DNA of 51,257 bases from JAIRVZ01 sp031553755 (GCA_031553755.1 JAVBKZ010000059.1:1-51257); one strand, 5' to 3'; positions 34,840-44,766 are shown, numbered from the stretch's first letter. The notes: a model not told the origin generated them from the sequence alone. Translations and numbers: made by a program.

Positions 34840-36354
34840 TCATCTTTTTATATAAGGTAGTGTAATAATAAATTTCGTTCCGACACCCAATTCGCTTTCG
34901 GCTCTGATGTGTCCTCCGTGATCTTCAATAATCTTCTTGACATACGCCAATCCTAATCCGAAACCTTTCACATCGTGTCGATTACCGGTTGGCACCCTAT
35001 AGAATCGTTCGAATACCCTTTTCAAGTTTTCTTTTTTAATACCCATACCATTGTCTTGAATAACAATAACAATATCATCTCCTTCGTTATATGTTTTTCC
35101 TATCAATGATAACGCGACATCTTCCCGTCTGTATTTTACGGCATTTTCCATCAGATTAAACAAAACGTTCGTGAAGTGCATTTCGTCAACAAAAACGGCA
35201 GACTCTATGGCTTCCATTTCAATATCTAATTTACCGCCGCATTTTTCCACTCTTAAAGCAAACGTTTTAGCAACGCTGGCTAATACATCGTTCGCATCCA
35301 TTTCCTTTTGTTTAAGTCTTGAAGTTTTCGACTCATACAAAGACATTTGGAGTACTTTTTCGACCAAAAATCCTAATCTCTTGGTTTCATCTTGTATGAT
35401 TCCCGAAATATGATTAAACATTTGAGGCGATTTCGCCAATCCCGCATCTTTCAACATTTGGGATGCCAATGAAATCGTAGATACCGGTGTTTTTAATTCA
35501 TGGGTCATGTTGTTAATGAAATCGTTTTTCATCTCTGACAGTTTCTTTTGACGGAAAACCATGTATATCGTCAAAATAAAAACCGCTAAAATAACGAGAG
35601 TAAATCCGATAGAAGGTGCGATAAGCCTCACGGAACTATACAAAAATTCTTTTTGAGTAGGAAAATATATTTGAAGCGAGTATAATTTTCCCGGAGGATC
35701 TTTTGGAAATAAAACTTGAGAAAAAACATGTCCGTTATCTCTCTTATCATCGAAGAAAATACCTTTATAGACATAGTTTTTATTTTTGTCGGCCAATGCA
35801 TAACGATACGGAAGTGTTAATCCGTTATTAAGCAATTCTGTTTTTATGTAAATATCTAACTTTTTAAAATCAATCCGTTCTTCAATTAGCTGTTGATTCG
35901 CATTAGATAGTCCTTGAGTTACAATCTCATTGATTAAACTTTTATAATAATGATACTTTTCCTGCATCATATTTTGCATCTCTTGCGATTTACTTATAAG
36001 ATTTCGCTTTCCTTGACTGGATACAATTAACGGAGATTGTATATCGTGAATAATCGGTTCTGTATTAATTTCGCCAAAATTAGACAACTGCATTTTTGAT
36101 TTTAAGTTTGTAGACAAATCTCTATTAAACGATGTTGTATCTACATTTACCAATAACTGATTTTCTAAAAACCGGCTAGTTTCATCTAATTCTAAGTTTT
36201 TTGCAACTTGATATAAGCTCCTTTTTACAGCCTCATTAAACTCAACTTCCCTTGAATCTAAAACAATATGAACATAACTAAATTGTAAATACAACAAACT
36301 TGCAAAAGCAAAAATTAAAGCACCGGCTATCAACCAAATAGTAGACTTTCTCAT
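34840..36354 (-). CDS. rprX: Sensor histidine kinase RprX
   Basis: A membrane sensor kinase of about 504 residues (start ATG at 36354, beginning MRKSTIWLIAGALIFAF). It has two membrane helices (about 5-25 and 248-268) flanking a ~220-residue periplasmic sensor region. The HisKA domain follows with phospho-acceptor His285 in NNMTHELKTP, then a HATPase_c domain with NLMENAVKY (N box), QDNGMGIKKE (G1) and GFGLGLAYV (G2). It phosphorylates RprY. The 12 extra codons opened by a TTG at 36390 overlap the promoter and are unlikely to be used. Confidence 0.9.
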   Translation of the reverse strand: MRKSTIWLIAGALIFAFASLLYLQFSYVHIVLDSREVEFNEAVKRSLYQVAKNLELDETSRFLENQLLVNVDTTSFNRDLSTNLKSKMQLSNFGEINTEPIIHDIQSPLIVSSQGKRNLISKSQEMQNMMQEKYHYYKSLINEIVTQGLSNANQQLIEERIDFKKLDIYIKTELLNNGLTLPYRYALADKNKNYVYKGIFFDDKRDNGHVFSQVLFPKDPPGKLYSLQIYFPTQKEFLYSSVRLIAPSIGFTLVILAVFILTIYMVFRQKKLSEMKNDFINNMTHELKTPVSTISLASQMLKDAGLAKSPQMFNHISGIIQDETKRLGFLVEKVLQMSLYESKTSRLKQKEMDANDVLASVAKTFALRVEKCGGKLDIEMEAIESAVFVDEMHFTNVLFNLMENAVKYRREDVALSLIGKTYNEGDDIVIVIQDNGMGIKKENLKRVFERFYRVPTGNRHDVKGFGLGLAYVKKIIEDHGGHIRAESELGVGTKFIITLPYIKR

Positions 36355-36387
36355 ATATTCAAAGATAGTATAAACTGAATAATGGAG

Positions 36388-36395
36388 CAAATATA
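36388..36395 (-). promoter_or_regulatory. -7 promoter box of rprXY
   Basis: TATATTTG on the minus strand (36388-36395) lies 33 bases before the rprX ATG at 36354. A second box, TATCTTTG (36360-36367), lies so close to the ATG that it would give a leaderless message. The 230-base divergent gap to the next gene is otherwise AT-rich and featureless. Confidence 0.45.
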
Positions 36396-36598
36396 CTAAT
36401 AACAGAACAAATTAAAGTTGTTTTTGTTTAATATTTAGTAAAAATATGGGAAAAATCATCAAAAAAAAACAATTTGATTTAATAAAAATGTGTAAAAACG
36501 TATATAGTCGTAAAATTTAGTTAAAATTTAAAAAATAAAATATACATACTTTTACGATTTGTAAGATATTTTTAAGATCGGCTATAAGGAAAAAATAT

Positions 36599-36606
36599 TA
36601 CTTTTG
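36599..36606 (+). promoter_or_regulatory. -7 promoter box of the asparagine-synthetase-like gene
   Basis: TACTTTTG (36599-36606) fits TAnnTTTG, 16 bases before the ATG at 36623, giving a very short leader. Confidence 0.5.
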
Positions 36607-36622
36607 TAAAAAATAATAGACT

Positions 36623-38188
36623 ATGCTTGACATTAATTTAACCTGTAATTATGGTTATCACTGGTTTTCTGATAAAAATACTCATGTAAAAGGAATTGCT
36701 TTATACGAAGGAGAATTGCTTCAAGGAGAGAAATTTCTTGCTTATTTCAATGATGTGAAATCGGAAGCCGTTTTCAAAAAAAAACTTCAAAACCTCAACG
36801 GCCTATTTTCTGTGGTCCTTCTAAATGAAAATGAGTTAATGATTGGAGTAGATAAAATCCGCAATTTCCCCTTATTATATACATATAAAAAAGAAGAACT
36901 TAAAATATCCGACAGTTATAAAACTTTTTTAGGCAAAAATTCTTCATTCGATGAAGATTCAAAAATTGACATGCAACTTGTGGGATGGGTACCCGGAAAA
37001 AAAACACTGATTAAAGATGTGTTTCAACTTCAAGCCGGTCAATACTTAATATATAATCAAGATGAAGATTTACTTAAAACCAAATTTTGGCACCGACCTG
37101 ATGTTTCAGATTCGATACAGTCTGAAAGAGAAAATTGTAAAGCTGCATTGAGGGATTCATTCGACAAAATCGGAGAAAACCTTATCAAAGCTATTTCGGG
37201 AAGGCCTGTAATGCTGCCTTTGAGTGGAGGATTTGATTCGAGGCTTATCGCTTTGCTTTTAAAAAAGAAAGGATATAAAAACGTGCAATGTTTTACGTAT
37301 GGAAATCCGGATAACAAAGAGGCTATAAATTCTAAAGAAATAGCTCACAGGTTAAATTTTCCATGGATGATAATTGATTATAAACCTTATATTAAAGACG
37401 ATTTCACAGCAACGGAAACTTATAAAAAATACATGGAATATGCCGGAAATGCTATGTCATTTCCTTATATCCAAGAATATTTCTCGGCAATGTATTTGAA
37501 AGAAAAACAATTAATACCGGAGAATGCTGTATTTATTCCCGGACATTCAGGCGATACAATTGCCGGCGCTCATATATTTCCTGACATAAAAAACATTACT
37601 TCTCCTGAAAACTATGCAAAAAAAGTAGCGAGGACTTATGGGCGTCTCATTAACCACGGAAAAGATGATGAAAAACATCTTTTGAATACATTGAAATCTG
37701 AATTATTTTCAAGTACAGAAGCCAATTATTATACTTACGAAAATTGGCAAATAAAAGAACATCAGACCAAGCAAATGGTTAATTCTGCCAAAGTGTGGGA
37801 CTTTATCGGATTCGAATATCTTTTACCTTTATCAGACAATGTGTTTATGGATTTCTTTTCTTCAATCCCATTTGAATACAGGGTGTTTAAAAACTTATAT
37901 GACGAAACATTGATGGAGTTATATGCTGAAAATGGAATACTATTAGATGACGAAGTAACATATTCTCAAAATAAACGAAAAAAAGATTTTTTTTTAGTCA
38001 AATTAAGGACATACATACCATTTTCCTCTCAATTAAAACGAATTAAAAGGCCTGAAAGTTTTTTCTATTTTTCAGATTTTACTTCTGCCATGGAAAGTAA
38101 ATTTTCCCAGAAGAAATATAAAACCAATAACGGACTTTTAACTGCATATTACATAAATGAATTAGAAAAATCATTAAGAAAGCTATGA
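36623..38188 (+). CDS. Asparagine-synthetase-like protein lacking the glutaminase Cys
   Basis: A 521-residue protein of the asparagine synthase superfamily. The C-terminal synthetase half has the ATP pyrophosphatase P-loop SGGFDSR (about 200-206) and the GHSGDTIAG segment (about 311-319). The N-terminal half resembles the Ntn glutaminase fold (LNGLFSVVLLNENELMIGVD) but starts MLDINLT, without the Cys2 nucleophile. It therefore probably cannot release ammonia from glutamine itself. Such proteins occur in surface-polysaccharide clusters, where they may amidate a sugar acid (inference). The downstream GT4 gene starts 6 bases after the stop. Confidence 0.8.
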   Translation: MLDINLTCNYGYHWFSDKNTHVKGIALYEGELLQGEKFLAYFNDVKSEAVFKKKLQNLNGLFSVVLLNENELMIGVDKIRNFPLLYTYKKEELKISDSYKTFLGKNSSFDEDSKIDMQLVGWVPGKKTLIKDVFQLQAGQYLIYNQDEDLLKTKFWHRPDVSDSIQSERENCKAALRDSFDKIGENLIKAISGRPVMLPLSGGFDSRLIALLLKKKGYKNVQCFTYGNPDNKEAINSKEIAHRLNFPWMIIDYKPYIKDDFTATETYKKYMEYAGNAMSFPYIQEYFSAMYLKEKQLIPENAVFIPGHSGDTIAGAHIFPDIKNITSPENYAKKVARTYGRLINHGKDDEKHLLNTLKSELFSSTEANYYTYENWQIKEHQTKQMVNSAKVWDFIGFEYLLPLSDNVFMDFFSSIPFEYRVFKNLYDETLMELYAENGILLDDEVTYSQNKRKKDFFLVKLRTYIPFSSQLKRIKRPESFFYFSDFTSAMESKFSQKKYKTNNGLLTAYYINELEKSLRKL

Positions 38189-38194
38189 ATTTTT

Positions 38195-39364
38195 ATGGGA
38201 AATAAAGAAAAAATTAAAGTTTGCATGATTTCTTGTCGTCATGGATTATTAGATGATAGGATTTATAAAAAGGAAGGTATTACACTTCAAAACAACGGTT
38301 ACGAAGTTATTCATATCGGATACGCGGATAAAGGGAAAAAATATACGACTAAAGACGGCATTCAAATAATACAAATAGAAAGGATAAAAAGGAACAATTC
38401 CCTGAAAAGTTTAATTAAATCATTTAAACAATCTTGGATGAATGATATTTTTGAAGAAGCTAAGAATCTCAAAGCTGAAATATATCATCTACAAGATGTT
38501 GAATTATGTAGGTTAGCTATAAAATTGAAAAAATTAGCTCACAGGCCCAAAGTCATTTACGACGCGCACGAACCTTATCCTGAAAATTTAAAGGATTACA
38601 GTCGATTTGCATCAAAGTCGAAAATATTATTCAGAGATATTCCAGCTGTTTGTGCTGAAAAAAAAATACTAAAAAAAGTAGATCTTTTGATTGCTACGGA
38701 AGAAAATGTAGGAGCTCGTTTTCTAAAAAACAATCCGAATAGTGTTATTATCCACAACTATTCTTTTTTCAATCCAGAAAATGAATTTCATTCAGAAAAA
38801 GAATATGATCTAATCTATTGTGGCGGACTTTCTGAGATAAAGGGAATTGATCTCATTATTGAATCTATCGTATCTGCTAAAAAAAGAGGGATCTTTACAT
38901 CTGCTGTTTTTGTAGGAAGATATACAACACTGACTCTGGAAGAAAAAATCAATCGAATTATTGAAGAAAATAACATACAAGATTTAGTGACTTTCACTGG
39001 CGAAATATCTATTGAAGAAATTGAATTTTATTACAGAAAAAGTAAAATCGGACTTTGTATTTTCCCTGTCGACCGCAGCAATCAACTTATACTTCCTATT
39101 AAACTATTTGAATACATGTCGTTCGGATTACCTCTTATTGGTTCCAACTTCGGGCACATCAAAAAAATAATCGAAGAAAATGACGCGGGAATAACTGTTG
39201 ATCCATATAATCAAGAAGAAATTATTGCTGCCATTTCCACATTGTTAAATGAAAACCAATACGAAAACTACTTTAAAAGAAACACAAATGCCGTGAATAA
39301 CAAATATTTATGGAAACATGAAGAGCCTAAATTGTTGGCAGCGTATAAAAGGTTAGAAATTTAG
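38195..39364 (+). CDS. Glycosyltransferase family 4 (GT-B fold)
   Basis: A 389-residue cytoplasmic glycosyltransferase. The N-terminal Rossmann half runs from KVCMISCRHGLLDDRIY through HLQDVELCRLA and YDAHEPYPENLKDY. The C-terminal half has the GT4 donor-binding features IYCGGLSEIKGIDLIIES (about 207-224), VTFTGEIS, and SFGLPLIGSNFGHIKKIIEENDAGI, where the E-x7-E motif lies. It probably adds a sugar during assembly of a lipid-linked glycan. Its 3' end overlaps the convergent flippase gene by 4 bases. Confidence 0.85.
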   Translation: MGNKEKIKVCMISCRHGLLDDRIYKKEGITLQNNGYEVIHIGYADKGKKYTTKDGIQIIQIERIKRNNSLKSLIKSFKQSWMNDIFEEAKNLKAEIYHLQDVELCRLAIKLKKLAHRPKVIYDAHEPYPENLKDYSRFASKSKILFRDIPAVCAEKKILKKVDLLIATEENVGARFLKNNPNSVIIHNYSFFNPENEFHSEKEYDLIYCGGLSEIKGIDLIIESIVSAKKRGIFTSAVFVGRYTTLTLEEKINRIIEENNIQDLVTFTGEISIEEIEFYYRKSKIGLCIFPVDRSNQLILPIKLFEYMSFGLPLIGSNFGHIKKIIEENDAGITVDPYNQEEIIAAISTLLNENQYENYFKRNTNAVNNKYLWKHEEPKLLAAYKRLEI

Positions 39365-40806
39365 CTCCTTTGTTCGTATTTGAGTTTTTTCAACATCCGA
39401 AAGCAAAAAGGAGATAGAATCATGACAAATAGCGCAACTTTGATAAATAGGGCCAGGTAAATATTCCATCCTGAGATATGTAGAGATACAATATATTCGG
39501 TTACAAAGGTTAAAACTGCTACAAGTAAAGGTAAATATGTAATTCGGAGAAATTCTTTAAATGATTGCCCTAACGTTTTGAGAATCAGAAAATAATAGCA
39601 AATAAAGAAATTCAGGTAAAAAGATAATGTTATTAAATATACAACAGTCATTAAATCTTTAAAATAAAATACACCCAAGCAAATAGCCGTAATCATAAGT
39701 ACCATAGAGGCTAAACCGGAAAAGAACAATTGTCTTGTATTGTTCGCCGCTTGAAAAATTGCACCGGAACTTGAAATAACCATTTGAATGCCAACACTCC
39801 AACTTAGAATTTCGAAAATGGGAATTGACTCCGTCCACTGATCGCCAAAAATAATTAGGATAATTTCTTTAGCCGAAAAATACAGGAAAACAGAAAGGGG
39901 AAAACCTATTAACGCTAATAGTTTTGCTATTTTTATGTAGGATTGGAAAATCCGTTTTTTTTCGTCTTGGAAATCTGAAAAATAAGGTTGAATCGCTGAT
40001 GTGAAAACATGGGTGAGATTTTGAACCGGCATTAACATTAACCTGTAAGATTTTTCATAATATCCTAAAATTGCAGGAGAAAAATATTTACCAATCAATA
40101 GATTATCTAAATTTCTGGAAAAATAATTGATAATATTAAATAAATATTGATAAGATGAAAAAACTGCAATTTTTTTTAAAGACTCAATTTTTAACGTACT
40201 TAATTTTATGGGGTTATGTAGATAATTCATAAAAAAAATCAAGATTAAAGACGAAATGGAATAAATCAGCAGTGAAAACACTCCCAATCCGGAAAAAGCG
40301 AAAATTATGCCTAAACTTCCACTTGCGGTTAACGCGAATAATTCGACCAATAATAATCGTTTGAAGTTCTTTTCTTTCAATAGTAAAGCGCCGGGAACAA
40401 TTCCCAAACAACTAAAAAAAACCGAAAAAGAAAGCCACCTGCACATCGTCAACAATGTCGAATTATTGTAAAAATTACTTATAATGGGAGCAAAAAGAAA
40501 AAATACCATTGATAAAACAAATCCGACATAAATAGTAAATGTAAAAATAACCTCAATGTCTTTTTTGGTCAATGTTTTATTTTGAATTATAGCCGGTGAG
40601 ATTCCCATATTGGAAATCAAACTAAAAAAAACAATGAACACCGATGTTATAGCAATTAACCCAAAATCGTCAGGGGATAACAACCTGGAGAGGATGGCTG
40701 TAATAACCAATTGTATTAAAATGCCTGAATATTTGGTTATTGCAACATAAGAAACACCGGAAATAAATTGTTTCTTAAAGTTTGTATTTGATTTAGAATC
40801 GATCAT
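39361..40806 (-). CDS. Polysaccharide flippase (Wzx-like, MOP superfamily)
   Basis: A 481-residue inner-membrane protein with about 12-14 hydrophobic helices. It has the MATE/MOP-type N-terminus (FISGVSYVAITKYSGILIQLVITAILSRLLSPDDFG), typical of lipid-linked oligosaccharide exporters. It should flip glycans built by the neighbouring glycosyltransferases. The start overlaps the stop of the GT2 gene by 4 bases (ATGA), so translation is coupled. The tail overlaps the opposite-strand GT4 gene. Confidence 0.88.
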   Translation of the reverse strand: MIDSKSNTNFKKQFISGVSYVAITKYSGILIQLVITAILSRLLSPDDFGLIAITSVFIVFFSLISNMGISPAIIQNKTLTKKDIEVIFTFTIYVGFVLSMVFFLFAPIISNFYNNSTLLTMCRWLSFSVFFSCLGIVPGALLLKEKNFKRLLLVELFALTASGSLGIIFAFSGLGVFSLLIYSISSLILIFFMNYLHNPIKLSTLKIESLKKIAVFSSYQYLFNIINYFSRNLDNLLIGKYFSPAILGYYEKSYRLMLMPVQNLTHVFTSAIQPYFSDFQDEKKRIFQSYIKIAKLLALIGFPLSVFLYFSAKEIILIIFGDQWTESIPIFEILSWSVGIQMVISSSGAIFQAANNTRQLFFSGLASMVLMITAICLGVFYFKDLMTVVYLITLSFYLNFFICYYFLILKTLGQSFKEFLRITYLPLLVAVLTFVTEYIVSLHISGWNIYLALFIKVALFVMILSPFCFRMLKKLKYEQRS

Positions 40807-41819
40807 TCATTTTTTAATATTCTAATACGTAATTTATATAAGATATAAAACGCTTTTTCTTTGTATTCTATTATTTTATGAAAGATATAGAATAAACGGG
40901 GCTTTTTCATGTACTTAAAAAATATACGGTATTTTACCTTTTGCATAACCGGCATATTTTCTGATAAACGAATAATGTTATATCTGTCGTATTTATCGGC
41001 GATTTCGCTAAGTATATGCAATTTGTGATGCAATAGAGATATATAAAATACCCATATTGCATAGTTCATAATGTGTTTCTTTAATTTTGGATTGTCACCA
41101 AATAAAAAAAATAATTGTTGCACATTATTTACTCTGTCAAGAATTTCAAGATCGGTTCTTGAAGCTGTAATCGAACTTTGCCTGACTCTACGATTGTATC
41201 CCACATAATCCACATAATTGATATTTTCTGTAGCAGAAAGGCACTTATACCAAAATTCAACGTCTTCTCCACAAATTCCTTCAGGAAATTTCAAGGAATT
41301 ATAGCGAATAAAATTAGTTTTATATATTTTTAAGCAAGCTGATGTCAGGTTTATAATTATACCTACATTGTTTTTTGTATATGAATTTACAAATTCTTTT
41401 TGGTTAATCGGAAAATATTTTTTTTTGGAGAATATTTTTGTTTCATCATCAAAAGATTTTCCGTTATAAATAAGAATGTCTGAATTACCAATATTTTGGA
41501 CAAGAATATTTACGGTGTCAACTTCCAAATAATCGTCCGAATCAATAAATATGATACAATTACCTGAACATAAATCGATTCCGGAATTTCTTGTGTGGCC
41601 TAAACCATCATTACTTTTTTTAAAATATTTTATCCTACTGTCTTTTTTTTCGTATAGAGCAAGGATTTCAGTACCTTTATCTGTGGAACCATCGTCTATG
41701 GCTATTATTTCAATATTACGATAAGTTTGATTGATTAAAGAATCTAAACATTCCGATAAATAATTTTCAACATTGTATATTGGAACTATGATTGATACAA
41801 GTTTGTTTTTCATAAACAT
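40803..41819 (-). CDS. Glycosyltransferase family 2
   Basis: A 338-residue GT-A fold glycosyltransferase. The N-terminus is SIIVPIYNVENYLSECLDSL, with the nucleotide-sugar site IDDGSTDKG and the metal-binding IDSDDY (about 93-98). KSNDGLGHTRNSGID lies between them. An ATG two codons downstream (41813) is an equally possible start. It lies 5 bases after argE and overlaps the flippase gene by 4 bases. The acceptor and donor are not predictable. Confidence 0.88.
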   Translation of the reverse strand: MFMKNKLVSIIVPIYNVENYLSECLDSLINQTYRNIEIIAIDDGSTDKGTEILALYEKKDSRIKYFKKSNDGLGHTRNSGIDLCSGNCIIFIDSDDYLEVDTVNILVQNIGNSDILIYNGKSFDDETKIFSKKKYFPINQKEFVNSYTKNNVGIIINLTSACLKIYKTNFIRYNSLKFPEGICGEDVEFWYKCLSATENINYVDYVGYNRRVRQSSITASRTDLEILDRVNNVQQLFFLFGDNPKLKKHIMNYAIWVFYISLLHHKLHILSEIADKYDRYNIIRLSENMPVMQKVKYRIFFKYMKKPRLFYIFHKIIEYKEKAFYILYKLRIRILKNE

Positions 41820-41824
41820 TATAT

Positions 41825-42886
41825 CTAAATCTCCACCCCATTCAACAATCTCACATACATCTCTATCGCCTCCCTGATTTCGGAAAGCATAATATATTCA
41901 TCGGCAGTGTGCGAACGCTCTGATTTTCCGGGACCGATTTTGAGCGTTGGAAAAGGCATCAACGCTTGATCGGAAAGTGTTGGTGAACCGAAAGGTTGCT
42001 TCCCTAACACTATGGCTCGTTGCACGACCGGATGCTTTATCGAAATTTTTGAAGAATTTAAACGGGTAGAACGGGCTTTCACTTCGCACCCGCAATTTTC
42101 CGAAATAATTTCAAGAAGTTTGGCATTTGAATAACATTCATTGCTTCTCACATCGACTGTAAAAGCACATGTGTCGGGGATTACATTGTGTTGCGTACCG
42201 GACTGAATGACGGTTACAGTCATTTTCACTTCGCCCAAAAAGTCACTTTGTTTGGGAAATCCGTAATCCTTAAACCATTCTATACTTGGAATCGCTTTGT
42301 ATATGGCATTTTCTCCCTCATTCCGCGCGGCGTGTCCCGATTTTCCGTAAACATTGCAATCCAACACCATCAAACCTTTTTCCGCGATGGCCGGATGCAT
42401 GCCTGTCGGTTCTCCGACTAAACCGAAAGTAATGGAAGGCAATTCGCACAACACGCTTTCAACCCCATTTTTACCGGAAATTTCTTCTTCGCACGAAGCC
42501 AAAAACACCAAATTAAACGGCTGTTTTTTTTCTGTTAAAGCAATAAACGCGTGCAACAAAGAAACTACACTCGCGCCCGCATCGTTGCTGCCTAATCCGG
42601 ATAATTTCCCGCCTGATTCTATTGGTTCGTATGGATTTATCGTCCATCCGTTAACCGGCTTTACGGTATCTATATGAGAATTGAGTAAAATAGTCGGTTT
42701 TTTATCGTCAAAATCCGGAGATACGCTCCACACATTATTTCCTTTTCTATGCACAGTTGAACAACGTGAACTGATGTATTTTTCTAATAAACCGGCAACA
42801 ACGTCTTCTTCCCCGCTGATAGAGGGAATCGCTATCATCTCTTTAAGTAAATCAACACTGTCGTAAAATAGTTCATCGAAGTTCAT
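41825..42886 (-). CDS. argE: M20-family deacylase, probable acetylornithine/succinylornithine deacetylase
   Basis: A 353-residue dizinc M20 peptidase-family enzyme that removes the acyl group from N-acylornithine in arginine synthesis. Metal ligands appear in LLNSHIDTV (about 71-79) and GLGSNDAGASV (about 95-105), with the catalytic base in SCEEEISG (about 130-137) and GEPTG. The dimerisation domain includes GKSGHAARNEGENA. Bacteroidota often use N-succinylornithine; which acyl group is used here cannot be told. The gene leads a run into GT2 and the flippase, an unusual setting. The -7 box TATCTTTG (42891-42898) is only 4 bases from the ATG, so the transcript may be leaderless. Confidence 0.85.
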   Translation of the reverse strand: MNFDELFYDSVDLLKEMIAIPSISGEEDVVAGLLEKYISSRCSTVHRKGNNVWSVSPDFDDKKPTILLNSHIDTVKPVNGWTINPYEPIESGGKLSGLGSNDAGASVVSLLHAFIALTEKKQPFNLVFLASCEEEISGKNGVESVLCELPSITFGLVGEPTGMHPAIAEKGLMVLDCNVYGKSGHAARNEGENAIYKAIPSIEWFKDYGFPKQSDFLGEVKMTVTVIQSGTQHNVIPDTCAFTVDVRSNECYSNAKLLEIISENCGCEVKARSTRLNSSKISIKHPVVQRAIVLGKQPFGSPTLSDQALMPFPTLKIGPGKSERSHTADEYIMLSEIREAIEMYVRLLNGVEI

Positions 42887-42890
42887 TCTA

Positions 42891-42939
42891 CAAAGATATG
42901 CGAATTTGTCGAAAAGCTAAAAATAAATGAGTACTTTTG
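42891..42939. promoter_or_regulatory. Divergent promoters between argE and fadD
   Basis: On the minus strand TATCTTTG (42891-42898) serves argE. On the plus strand TACTTTTG (42932-42939) serves fadD, with a TTTG at 42905-42908 (spacing 23). The two promoters share about 50 bases. Confidence 0.5.
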
Positions 42940-42963
42940 CGCCTCGTTATAATTTATAGGCGT

Positions 42964-44766
42964 ATGAAATTTAAATCCTTATCTGACCTGGTTCATTGTA
43001 AAGCGAAAGAATTAGGAAACAAAACGGCATTAAAAGTCAGGGACAAAATAACGGGAGAATGGTCGGATATTTCATGGAATTCTTTTTCCGAAAGAGTCAT
43101 GAACACGGCATATTTTCTTTGCAGTAATAAAATAAACGAATTCTCTAACATAGGCATTTACATGCAAAATATGGCAGAGTGTTTTTATATCGATTTTGCC
43201 GCTTTTGCTAATAGAGCCATATCAGTTCCCATGTATGCCACTTCTTCCGCATCTCAAATTCAATATATCATTGAAGAAGCGGAAATCGAAATTTTATTCG
43301 TGGGAGAACAATTCCAATATGACAACGCGAGGATTGTTCAAAAGAAAAATACGGTTTTAAAACAAATTGTAATTGTAGATAAAGATGTAAAAAAAGATTC
43401 AGAAGACATATCGTCCGTTTATTTTGATGAAATATATTCTCAAACTGTAACCAAAGACGTTAAAAATACAGTCGAAAAAAGGATGAACGAAGTAACTGAA
43501 GACGATACCGTTCATATCATTTATACTTCGGGAACTACGGGCGAACCCAAAGGAGTTATCCTGAAACATTCTAATTATTTAGAAGCCATTAAAATTCATG
43601 CAATCAGACTGAATTATACTCCCAAGGGAATGGTTTCCATGAGTTTTCTTCCGCTAACTCATATTTTTGAAAAGGCATGGTCAATTTTATGCCTGACAAA
43701 CGACTGCGTTTTAGCTATTAACTTAGATCCGAAAGAAATTCAAAAAACGATACAAGAAATATGCCCCAACGCCATGTCGAGCGTGCCCCGGTTTTGGGAA
43801 AAAGTATACGCCGGTGTTCAGGAAAAAATTGAAAACTCAAATATCATATTGAAAAAAATATTTGAAGACGCCATCGAGACCGGACGTATTCACAACTTAG
43901 AATACCGGAACAAAGAAAAAAGAGCGCCTTGGTGGATTCGTAAAAAATTCAATTTCTACGATAAAACGATATACAATTTACTTAAAAAAGTTGTCGGAAT
44001 CGAAAATGGAGTCATTTTTCCTTGTGCCGGAGCTGCCCTTTCGGATAAAATTAATACATTTATTCAATCAGTAAATATTCCATTGGTTTATGGCTATGGA
44101 CTGACAGAAACAACAGCCACCGTAAGCTGCTTCCCAAAAACAGATTTTGAAATGGGAACCGTAGGAAAAGTGATGCCTGAAGTAGATGTGAAAATCGGAG
44201 AAAACAGCGAAATCCTGGTTAAAGGAAAAACCATCATGCATGGCTATTATAAAAAACCGGAAGCGACAGCCGCCGTTTTTACGGAAGATGGTTGGTTCAA
44301 AACCGGAGATGCCGGATATTTGACCGACAAATATGGTATCGTTTTGACCGACAGAATCAAAGATTTATACAAAACATCTAATGGAAAATACATCGCGCCT
44401 CAACAAATAGAACTTTGTTTGGCCGATGACAAATATATCGACATGGTTGCCGCCATTGGAGATCAGCGCAAATATGTTACGGCTTTGATTGTTCCCGCAT
44501 ACAACGAATTGAAGCTATACGCGGATAATAGCGATATCACCTATACGGATATGGCTGATTTATGCAGTAATCCTCAAATTTATGGAATGTTACTTTCCCG
44601 TATCGTTTTTTTACAAAAAGATTTCGCGAACTACGAACAAATCAAGAAATTTACCTTGTTGCCCAATCCGTTTTCAATAGAAACCGGAGAATTAACCAAC
44701 ACGCTAAAAATAAAAAGAGCGTTTGTCGCGGAAAAATATAAAGAAACGATAGAAAAAATGTATTGA
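42964..44766 (+). CDS. fadD: Long-chain fatty-acid-CoA ligase (AMP-forming)
   Basis: A 600-residue member of the ANL superfamily (start at the ATG 42964; the frame reaches back to a TTG within the promoter box). It activates fatty acids with ATP and CoA. The AMP-binding P-loop IIYTSGTTGEPKGV lies near 186-199. YGYGLTETTATVS (about 377-389) and the TGDAGYLTDKYGIVLTDR hinge (about 446-463) are intact. The C-terminal domain is complete. Its TGA stop overlaps the ATG of the next gene. Confidence 0.9.
   Translation: MKFKSLSDLVHCKAKELGNKTALKVRDKITGEWSDISWNSFSERVMNTAYFLCSNKINEFSNIGIYMQNMAECFYIDFAAFANRAISVPMYATSSASQIQYIIEEAEIEILFVGEQFQYDNARIVQKKNTVLKQIVIVDKDVKKDSEDISSVYFDEIYSQTVTKDVKNTVEKRMNEVTEDDTVHIIYTSGTTGEPKGVILKHSNYLEAIKIHAIRLNYTPKGMVSMSFLPLTHIFEKAWSILCLTNDCVLAINLDPKEIQKTIQEICPNAMSSVPRFWEKVYAGVQEKIENSNIILKKIFEDAIETGRIHNLEYRNKEKRAPWWIRKKFNFYDKTIYNLLKKVVGIENGVIFPCAGAALSDKINTFIQSVNIPLVYGYGLTETTATVSCFPKTDFEMGTVGKVMPEVDVKIGENSEILVKGKTIMHGYYKKPEATAAVFTEDGWFKTGDAGYLTDKYGIVLTDRIKDLYKTSNGKYIAPQQIELCLADDKYIDMVAAIGDQRKYVTALIVPAYNELKLYADNSDITYTDMADLCSNPQIYGMLLSRIVFLQKDFANYEQIKKFTLLPNPFSIETGELTNTLKIKRAFVAEKYKETIEKMY

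Noticed and set aside
36391..36622. Small gene in the divergent gap
   Set aside because: Only short AT-rich frames without a start signal were seen. The gap is explained by the two divergent promoters.
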